DNA of 5,234 bases from an uncultured Bacilli bacterium (GTDB taxonomy: Bacteria > Bacillota_I > Bacilli_A > RF39 > UBA660), in NCBI GenBank assembly GCA_944372275.1, contig CALVYO010000090.1:1-5234 (forward strand), in the 5' to 3' direction. This document shows, one piece after another, positions 1 through 5,234 of this stretch (position 1 is its first letter; the number at the start of each line of letters is the position of its first letter). The notes beneath the pieces are model-generated. The model was not told the origin of the DNA. It saw only the letters and a list, made by a program, of their open reading frames with translations, and ran no database searches. The translations under genes and the position numbers were made by a program.

Positions 1-2303
1 GCAATTCTTTTTTTCTTAATTGGTAAATCACTAAATATAATTGAATCTATTTTTTCTTTCATCAATGTTTCAATTTGTAAATCGTCTAATATACCAGCAA
101 TATCATCGTTAATTAATCTAGTTGGATCAAATTCAATATCTTTACCTTTACAGTTTACTGTTAATTGGCTAATTGATTTTACATTATTAATTTCAACAAC
201 AAAATTAGGGCCTGATACATATGACTTACAATCAATTTGTTCTCTATTTTCATAGACAATAACATCAGTGGCTTTTTTAGCATTTCTAAATATTAATTTA
301 TAATTACGATATTCAGGTACGATACCACTTTTACCTTCTAATGCTCTAATTATAACGGTATAATTACTTGGCATATAATTATATTCTATTTTAGTTAATA
401 AATAAAATCCTTTTTGATATAAACTTGATATACCATCATCTTCATATAATAAATATTCATTACTTATACCAGGGAAAAAATGTATTTCCATATTTTTAGG
501 TGGCGTTGTATCATTTAAATTATCATTTGATCCTAATGGAATAATACTACCCGCTTTAGCAAATACAGGATAATTTTGATCTTTATAAAATGTAACATAA
601 TTATTATTACCAGGATATTTTTGACCAGTAAAGAAATCATACCAAATTCCTTCTGGCATATAAAATCTATGTACTACGCGATTCATTACATAATCTTTTC
701 TTTTAGTAATAGGACAAACGAACAATTGACTACCAAAATAATATTCATCACTATATAATAAATCATCGTACATTTCTTTAGCAACATAATATATTGGCTT
801 AATTAAAGGTGTTCCATCTTTCGTATATTTATATGCTTCACTATATAAATAAGGCAATAATTTATGTCTTAATTGTAAATAATCTCTTACAATTCCTAAT
901 GTCTTAACACTCCAGCGCCAAGGCTCTCTTTTATAGTATTTACCACAATCAGCACCAAACTTAAATATTGGAGAAAACACCCCTAGTTGAACATAGCGAG
1001 TATATAATTCATTATCTTCAATACCTTTAAAATATCCTCCAATATCGTGACTAAAGAAACTAACACCAATATTAGTAGCAGCACTATTAAATTTAGGAAT
1101 TTGTTTTAAAGATTCCCAACTTACTTTTGTTTTACCAGAATATAAAACGGGATATCGATGTTGCGCTAAAGAAGAACTATAAGATAACATCATCGGTCTT
1201 CTTTTATAGTTTCTATTCATATCGTAAAACTGATAATGTTTAAGTAAAAAATCTTTAAAAATATCTTTTTTATCATAATGATCTAACCAATAGAAATCAA
1301 CACCCAAAGCATCTAATGGATGAATATATAATTTTAAATATACATCGATCCATTTAGGATCTAAAACATTATATGGTATCACACCATTTTCATCGACTAC
1401 CAAATATTTTTTAGCCTGTTCAAAATATTCGTCCATGTCATAAAAACCTTCAGTTGGATTAATGTTTAACCCTATTCTAATTCCTTGGTTATGTAAATAA
1501 GATATCATTTCATATGGTGCTTTAAATAAATCTTTATTAAATGTAAAACCAGTTTTTAAATGTTCTTTATCTTTATATGTTCTTATGTGCCAATCTTTAT
1601 CTAACAAGATAACTGAAATAGGAATTTGATATTTATTGAAATCATCGACTAATTCTTTTAAAGATGTATCATTATACTCATTATTTCTACTCCACCAATT
1701 TCCCAAAGCAAATCTTGGAATTAAAGCTGGAAAACCAGTTAAAGTAAAATAATCTTTTAAACACAAATCAAAATCATTTAAATAAACAAATAAATATATA
1801 TCTATACCATCGTTATTATTATCTTTTATTGTGCCATCTTCACAAACTATTTTACCTTTAGAATCATCGATGGAAACAAATCCATCTAATGAATATAAAC
1901 TTTTAGTATTTTCTATTTTACCTTTTTCGATTAATACCGGTGTTTCATAATTTTTAGCTTCAACGTGTTTATAATGCCAAACCTTATCAGTATTTAATAT
2001 TTCAACTTTGAAATTATTACTATTAGTTATTTTCTTTTCTTTTTCATAGTATATTTTAAAATAAGGAGTTATAAGTTCTAAATAATTTTTGTCTTGTTTA
2101 ACTTGAAAATCTACTTTAGGAAAATTTCTATTTTTAACTAATAAAGTTGGTTCATCAGAAAATGTTCCACTTTCACTATATTGAATTCTAACCAATCGAT
2201 CAGATAAAATTGTAAAACGATATTTACTTCCTTGTAATACACTAGCAGGATTAGGTTTAATTTTTTCATAATCAATTTTAAAGTGTTCACCTAAATCATA
2301 CAT
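1..2303 (-). CDS. Glycoside hydrolase family 31 (alpha-glucosidase-like) protein, 3' end outside window
   Basis: Reading from the ATG at 2303 gives 767 uninterrupted codons that run off the left edge, so the C-terminus is missing. The start has an excellent Shine-Dalgarno site. GH31 enzymes hydrolyse alpha-glycosidic bonds; no signal peptide or membrane segment is visible, so it is probably cytoplasmic. An N-terminal beta-sandwich region (about 1-195) precedes a TIM barrel opening with PRFALGNWWSR (196-206). The barrel continues through DKDWH (235-239), FYWLDHYD with the expected nucleophile Asp341, SHDIGG (418-423), REPWRW (459-464) and RHKLLPYLY (479-487). C-terminal beta-domain motifs follow: FAKAGSIIP (581-589) and YEDDG (620-624). 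The usual SGDT acid/base motif reads SGKT here, with Lys391 replacing Asp. From about 728 a charged, probably helical tail extends beyond the usual fold. It is probably co-transcribed with the kinase-like gene 12 bp upstream. The family assignment is secure; the substrate, and whether it is catalytic, are unknown. From memory, related low-GC proteins share the SGKT form, so this may be a subfamily trait. Confidence 0.93.
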   Translation of the reverse strand, partial: MYDLGEHFKIDYEKIKPNPASVLQGSKYRFTILSDRLVRIQYSESGTFSDEPTLLVKNRNFPKVDFQVKQDKNYLELITPYFKIYYEKEKKITNSNNFKVEILNTDKVWHYKHVEAKNYETPVLIEKGKIENTKSLYSLDGFVSIDDSKGKIVCEDGTIKDNNNDGIDIYLFVYLNDFDLCLKDYFTLTGFPALIPRFALGNWWSRNNEYNDTSLKELVDDFNKYQIPISVILLDKDWHIRTYKDKEHLKTGFTFNKDLFKAPYEMISYLHNQGIRIGLNINPTEGFYDMDEYFEQAKKYLVVDENGVIPYNVLDPKWIDVYLKLYIHPLDALGVDFYWLDHYDKKDIFKDFLLKHYQFYDMNRNYKRRPMMLSYSSSLAQHRYPVLYSGKTKVSWESLKQIPKFNSAATNIGVSFFSHDIGGYFKGIEDNELYTRYVQLGVFSPIFKFGADCGKYYKREPWRWSVKTLGIVRDYLQLRHKLLPYLYSEAYKYTKDGTPLIKPIYYVAKEMYDDLLYSDEYYFGSQLFVCPITKRKDYVMNRVVHRFYMPEGIWYDFFTGQKYPGNNNYVTFYKDQNYPVFAKAGSIIPLGSNDNLNDTTPPKNMEIHFFPGISNEYLLYEDDGISSLYQKGFYLLTKIEYNYMPSNYTVIIRALEGKSGIVPEYRNYKLIFRNAKKATDVIVYENREQIDCKSYVSGPNFVVEINNVKSISQLTVNCKGKDIEFDPTRLINDDIAGILDDLQIETLMKEKIDSIIFSDLPIKKKRI

Positions 2304-2318
2304 ATTTACCCCTCCTTA
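2304..2318 (-). promoter_or_regulatory. Shine-Dalgarno site of the GH31 gene, overlapping the upstream stop codon
   Basis: On the minus strand the sequence reads TAAGGAGGGGTAAATATG. The TAA is the stop codon of the kinase-like gene and also the first three bases of a near-perfect anti-16S match (TAAGGAGG). The GGAGG core lies 7 nt before the ATG at 2303. This fixes the GH31 start and implies that ribosomes finishing the upstream gene stand on this site, which makes translational coupling likely. No promoter or terminator fits in the 12-bp gap. Confidence 0.9.
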
Positions 2319-3728
2319 TATTTCTTCTATCTTCATAAAATTAGTATATTTTACCTTTTTAAATGGATAACCACCGGTAATAATAATATTATCTTTTTCT
2401 TTTAACTGCAACACATCTTTAGCTAATTTTTTACTTTTTTCAATAATTGAGTCTAAATTTTTTAAATCATCGATCAAAATTGGATATACACCAAAATTTA
2501 AGGCTAATGACTTGGTTGTTAATTCATTAGGACTTGGCGCAATAATAGGACAAACAGGTCTAAATCTACTTATTTTTTTAGCAGTATAACCACTCATAGT
2601 TGGCGTAAATATTGCTTTGCAATTAAGTCTTAAAGCGCACCCTGCTACACTATATGCCAAAGAACCTGTTGCATCTCTTTTTTCAGTTTTAATGGCTTTT
2701 TCTAGCATATATTCATAGTCAATATCTTGCTCGACAGTATTTAATATATTTTCCAACAATTTAACTGTTTCTACCGGATTTTTGCCAATTGTTGTTTCAT
2801 CAGATAACATAATACAGTCAGTTCCATCTAAAACGGCGTTAGCCACATCTGACACTTCTGCTCTCGTTGGATAATCGAAACTATTTACACTAGATAGTAA
2901 ATCAGTAGCAATTACACTAATAATTCCCCTAGCGTGACATTTAGAAATAATTCTTTTTTGAATTCCGGGAATTTTTTCTAATGGTACTTCAATTCCCAAA
3001 TCTTTTCTATCGATAATAATTCCATCACTTACTTTAATAATATTATCAATATCATCAATAGCAAAATCATTTTCTATTTTAGAAATAATTTGTAAATGCT
3101 CGTTACCGATATTAATTAACAAATCATTTACTTCTAAAACATCTTCTGAACTAGAAATAAAAGATAAGGCTAAAAAATCAACATCATTATCACTAGCAAA
3201 TTTAATAATTTCTTTATCTTGTAAAGACAAATAATTTTTATTTAATTTTACATTTGGCAAACGTAATGAGACATTATCTTTAATCTCACCTGGTTTAATA
3301 ACTTTACATAGTAAACAATCATCATATTTTTCTAGTACTTTTAATTCAATATTTCCATCGATAACTAAATTAGCATTTAAAGGAACATCTTCAATTAAAT
3401 TTTTGTAATCAACACTAAATTTAGTACAATCACCTAAAACAGCATCACGATAAATTCTTATTTTATCATCTTTTTTTAAATATGCTTCCCCATTTAAAAT
3501 ACGGTTTATTTTAATCGTTGGACCTTTTATATCTAATATAATAGCAATATGTGATTTTAATTCAATATTTATTTCATTTATTATTTTTATAATTCCACGA
3601 CAAAAAGTTGGTGTTGAATAACTCATGTTTATTCTCAAAGCATCGACACCATTTTCTATTATTTGTTTTAATATATTTTTATCGGCAGTGGCTGGTCCAA
3701 CTGTAGCAATAATCTTCGTTTTATTCAT
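2316..3728 (-). CDS. Second pyruvate kinase paralogue with altered active site
   Basis: This 470-residue protein has full pyruvate kinase length and no frameshift. It starts KTKIIATVGPAT and ends TNFMKIEEI, much like its neighbour. The fold is clearly pyruvate kinase: a split A-domain barrel, a B domain at about 70-165, and a C domain from about 345 with a sugar-phosphate-loop-like TMSGYTA (376-382). Conserved are Arg32, Asn34, Ser36, Asp66, Lys68, the catalytic-type Lys217, metal ligands Glu219 and Asp243, and Thr275. Changed are NFSH to NMSY (34-37), DTKGPEIR to DIKGPTIK (66-73), ARGD to DRKD (240-243), and SGET to SDET (309-312). The Gly-to-Lys change at 242 sits where the main chain normally contacts the phosphoenolpyruvate carboxylate. 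It has its own promoter, an AGAAGGGA Shine-Dalgarno site at 3740-3733, and is coupled to the GH31 gene. The intact frame and conserved core argue against a decaying pseudogene. It could be a slow kinase, an enzyme with another substrate, or a regulatory partner subunit; the sequence does not decide. Confidence 0.88.
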   Translation of the reverse strand: MNKTKIIATVGPATADKNILKQIIENGVDALRINMSYSTPTFCRGIIKIINEINIELKSHIAIILDIKGPTIKINRILNGEAYLKKDDKIRIYRDAVLGDCTKFSVDYKNLIEDVPLNANLVIDGNIELKVLEKYDDCLLCKVIKPGEIKDNVSLRLPNVKLNKNYLSLQDKEIIKFASDNDVDFLALSFISSSEDVLEVNDLLINIGNEHLQIISKIENDFAIDDIDNIIKVSDGIIIDRKDLGIEVPLEKIPGIQKRIISKCHARGIISVIATDLLSSVNSFDYPTRAEVSDVANAVLDGTDCIMLSDETTIGKNPVETVKLLENILNTVEQDIDYEYMLEKAIKTEKRDATGSLAYSVAGCALRLNCKAIFTPTMSGYTAKKISRFRPVCPIIAPSPNELTTKSLALNFGVYPILIDDLKNLDSIIEKSKKLAKDVLQLKEKDNIIITGGYPFKKVKYTNFMKIEEI

Positions 3729-3753
3729 TTTATCCCTTCTACTCTTAATAATA

Positions 3754-3782
3754 ATTATAAATTAAATATTAATTTTAGTCAA
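3754..3782 (-). promoter_or_regulatory. Sigma-A-type promoter for the kinase-paralogue/GH31 unit
   Basis: Read on the minus strand, TTGACT (3782-3777, five of six consensus bases) is followed by exactly 17 bp and then a perfect TATAAT (3759-3754). The expected start of transcription is near 3747, giving a leader of about 20 nt with the AGAAGGGA ribosome site just before the ATG at 3728. TATAAT alone is common in DNA this AT-rich, but the -35 match, the ideal spacing and the intergenic position together make this convincing. Confidence 0.8.
3759..3775. repeat. A/T-only inverted repeat filling the promoter spacer
   Basis: AAATTAA and TTAATTT are perfect 7-bp inverted arms around a 3-bp centre (ATA). 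The repeat almost exactly covers the spacer between the -35 and -10 boxes of the promoter. A repressor bound here would block RNA polymerase, so it could be an operator. It is composed only of A and T, and such palindromes arise often by chance in this composition, so the repeat is seen but its function is speculative. Confidence 0.35.
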
Positions 3783-3783
3783 G

Positions 3784-3806
3784 AAAAAAAGGAACTTATA
3801 TCCTTT
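3784..3806 (-). terminator. Possible weak intrinsic terminator after the first pyk
   Basis: On the minus strand AAAGGA (3806-3801), a 7-nt loop and TCCTTT (3793-3788) can form a 6-bp hairpin, followed by four more T residues (3787-3784). The stem overlaps the pyk stop codon TAA at 3798-3796. It contains only two G-C pairs, so termination would be partial at best. Its position just before an independent promoter supports a transcriptional boundary with some read-through. Confidence 0.45.
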
Positions 3807-5202
3807 CAATTTTCATAAAATTTGTTTTACCTTTTTTATTTTCATCATAAAATCCGCCAGTTATCAAAATTATATCATTCTTTTCTAAATTCATAAATTC
3901 TGTTGCTTTTATTTTGGCATCTTTTACTATTTCGTCTGTTGAACTAAATAATTTAGTAACTACTGGATATACCCCAAAATTTAAAGTTAATGAACGCGCA
4001 ACATTATCTGTTGGACAAGTCGCTAAAATTAATGATTTTGGTCTTAAATTACTTACTAATGAAGCAGTTGAACCACTTATAGTAGTTGCTACAATTAATT
4101 TTACATCTAATAAATTTACTGTTTCAACAACGTTTGCTGCAATTATGCCTTCAATCGTTCTATTTACATAATTTTGATTAATATTACTTTCTAAATATTT
4201 TTCAATATTTTCGCATATTTTAGCCATATATCCAACTGTTTCAGCTGGGTATTTTCCAGTTGTTGTTTCTCCAGATAACATAACTGCATCTGTACCATTT
4301 AAAACAGCATTGGCTACATCCGATACTTCGGCTCTAGTTGGTCGCATGTTTTTTTTCATTGATTCTAGCATTTCAGTAGCAACTATACAAAATTTACCAT
4401 GTCTACGACAACATTCAATTATTTTTCTTTGTAATATTGGTAAATCTTCCATTGCTGCTTCGACACCTAAATCACCTCTAGCCACCATAATTCCATCTAC
4501 TGCATCGGCTATCGCATCTAAATTTTTAATACCTGTTGTACTTTCTATTTTAGCAATTATTTTCATATCTTCACGATTATGTTTTTTTAATATCTCTTTT
4601 ACACTTAAAACATCTTCTTTAGTAGATACAAAAGACAATGCTAAAAAATCACCTTCATGTTCACAAGCATAAATAATATCTTCTTCATCTTGTTTACTAA
4701 TAAATGGCATATTTAAGTGAACTCCTGGTACACTTAAACTTTTTTTATTACCAAGAATTCCTCCACTTATAATTTTGCAAGTTAATCCATCTTTTTCTTT
4801 TGATATAACTTCCATACTCATTAATCCATTTTCTAATAAAATAGTGTTTCCTACATCTATTGAATCAAGTGAATCAGGATAATTTACAGTAATTCTTTTT
4901 TCATTACCTAATACATCATCTTTTACAACTCTAATAGTATTTCCTTCAATTAATTTTATTTCATCATTTTCTAATAATCCACTTCTAAATTCAGGGCCTT
5001 TGGTATCATATAATATTGCTACATTAATGCCTGTTATACTTCTTACTTTTTTTACTGATTCAACCACTTCTTTTCTTTCTTCTAAAGTAGCATGAGAAAA
5101 GTTAATTCTTGCCACATTCATTCCATTTTTTACCATTTCAGCCATTACATTATAATCACAGCTTGCAGGTCCTATACTACAAATTATTTTTGTTTTTTTC
5201 AA
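3796..5202 (-). CDS. pyk: Pyruvate kinase
   Basis: This protein transfers the phosphate of phosphoenolpyruvate to ADP, giving pyruvate and ATP in the last step of glycolysis in the cytoplasm; the family is normally a homotetramer. Its 468 residues match the short form, without the extra C-terminal domain of the Bacillus enzyme. The N-terminal KTKIICSIGPAS is typical. Substrate and cation residues are present: Arg32, Asn34 and Ser36 in RINFSH, and DTKGPEFR (66-73). The catalytic Lys218 and metal ligand Glu220 lie in AKIE, followed by ARGDLG (241-246), Thr276 and LSGETT (309-314). The C domain (about 345-468) carries TISGSTA (374-380), which resembles the phosphate-binding loop for allosteric sugar phosphates. 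Glu71 is the residue associated with potassium-dependent enzymes. The start is TTG: it gives the conserved N-terminus, a TGA lies in frame three codons upstream, and a ribosome site is correctly placed. Small oddities are ENG in the lid where most members have DDG, and ATEML where most have ATQML. Confidence 0.97.
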   Translation of the reverse strand: MKKTKIICSIGPASCDYNVMAEMVKNGMNVARINFSHATLEERKEVVESVKKVRSITGINVAILYDTKGPEFRSGLLENDEIKLIEGNTIRVVKDDVLGNEKRITVNYPDSLDSIDVGNTILLENGLMSMEVISKEKDGLTCKIISGGILGNKKSLSVPGVHLNMPFISKQDEEDIIYACEHEGDFLALSFVSTKEDVLSVKEILKKHNREDMKIIAKIESTTGIKNLDAIADAVDGIMVARGDLGVEAAMEDLPILQRKIIECCRRHGKFCIVATEMLESMKKNMRPTRAEVSDVANAVLNGTDAVMLSGETTTGKYPAETVGYMAKICENIEKYLESNINQNYVNRTIEGIIAANVVETVNLLDVKLIVATTISGSTASLVSNLRPKSLILATCPTDNVARSLTLNFGVYPVVTKLFSSTDEIVKDAKIKATEFMNLEKNDIILITGGFYDENKKGKTNFMKIERI

Positions 5203-5216
5203 ATTACATCACTCCC
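5203..5216 (-). promoter_or_regulatory. Ribosome binding site deciding the TTG start of pyk
   Basis: On the minus strand GGGAGTGAT (5216-5208) resembles the extended anti-16S match GGAGGTGAT with one base missing. Its GGAG core lies 9 nt before the TTG at 5202. An ATG at 5209-5207 is in another frame and is followed directly by TAA, so it cannot start pyk. The upstream in-frame TGA at 5211-5209 excludes a longer protein. Confidence 0.75.
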
Positions 5217-5225
5217 AACTAAATA

Positions 5226-5234
5226 ATTATATCA
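5226..5234 (-). promoter_or_regulatory. Probable extended -10 promoter element of pyk
   Basis: On the minus strand the last nine bases read TGATATAAT, a perfect -10 hexamer (5231-5226) with the TGn extension. Transcription would start near 5219, leaving a very short leader ahead of the ribosome site, much like the arrangement at the second kinase gene. The -35 region lies outside the window, so this rests on the -10 and spacing alone. Confidence 0.55.

Noticed and set aside
576..758. 60-codon plus-strand ORF
   Set aside because: It lies wholly antisense to a conserved part of the GH31 gene (around residues 516-576). Its protein is low-complexity Ile/Phe-rich and no ribosome site precedes it.
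1..2303. Frameshift or alternative genetic code in the GH31 region
   Set aside because: Codon-by-codon translation from 2303 to the edge shows no break. All tryptophans are TGG and there is no in-frame TGA. The frame runs off the window simply because the gene does.
2316..3728. Pseudogene status for the second kinase
   Set aside because: The frame is intact over the full family length, has its own promoter and ribosome site, and keeps the catalytic lysine and metal ligands. The changes are concentrated in specific motifs.
3914..4171. 85-codon plus-strand ORF
   Set aside because: It is antisense to the C domain of the canonical pyruvate kinase and mirrors its codons; no recognisable domain.
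4310..4672. 120-codon plus-strand ORF
   Set aside because: It is antisense to the most conserved catalytic part of pyruvate kinase. Its length reflects the scarcity of stop codons opposite that sequence.

Overview
The window is strongly AT-rich and carries three genes, all on the minus strand and tightly packed. In transcription order (right to left) they are a conventional pyruvate kinase gene (5202-3796), a diverged second pyruvate kinase gene (3728-2316), and a glycoside hydrolase family 31 (GH31) gene (2303 to beyond the left edge). Only 67 bp and 12 bp separate them. The ORFs on the plus strand are antisense shadows.

The composition, the A/T-ending codons, the strong Shine-Dalgarno sites, the sigma-A-like promoters and the protein sequences suggest a low-GC Bacillota/Mycoplasmatota-type bacterium. 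This could be an uncultured gut Bacilli or Acholeplasma-like lineage, but that is inference and no marker gene is present. Tryptophan is encoded by TGG throughout the GH31 frame and no in-frame TGA occurs there, so nothing suggests the mycoplasma UGA=Trp code.

Layout: an extended -10 element at the right edge probably drives the first pyk, which starts at TTG. At its stop codon lies a short hairpin followed by a T-run, a possible weak terminator. Immediately after it is a near-consensus promoter (TTGACT, 17 bp, TATAAT) for the second kinase gene. The spacer of that promoter is a 17-bp A/T inverted repeat. The second kinase gene ends in a stop codon that forms part of the Shine-Dalgarno sequence of the GH31 gene, so these two genes are probably co-transcribed.

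The genes fit sugar catabolism: a cytoplasmic alpha-glycosidase-like protein could release hexose from imported saccharides, and pyruvate kinase makes ATP at the end of glycolysis. Two of the three proteins have altered active sites. The second kinase has lost several near-invariant pyruvate kinase residues (ARGD becomes DRKD, NFSH becomes NMSY, DTKGPEIR becomes DIKGPTIK). The GH31 protein has Lys where the family's acid/base Asp is expected. A diverged kinase paralogue, separately promoted and joined to an atypical GH31 gene, is the part most worth following up. No RNA gene, mobile element or CRISPR array was seen.
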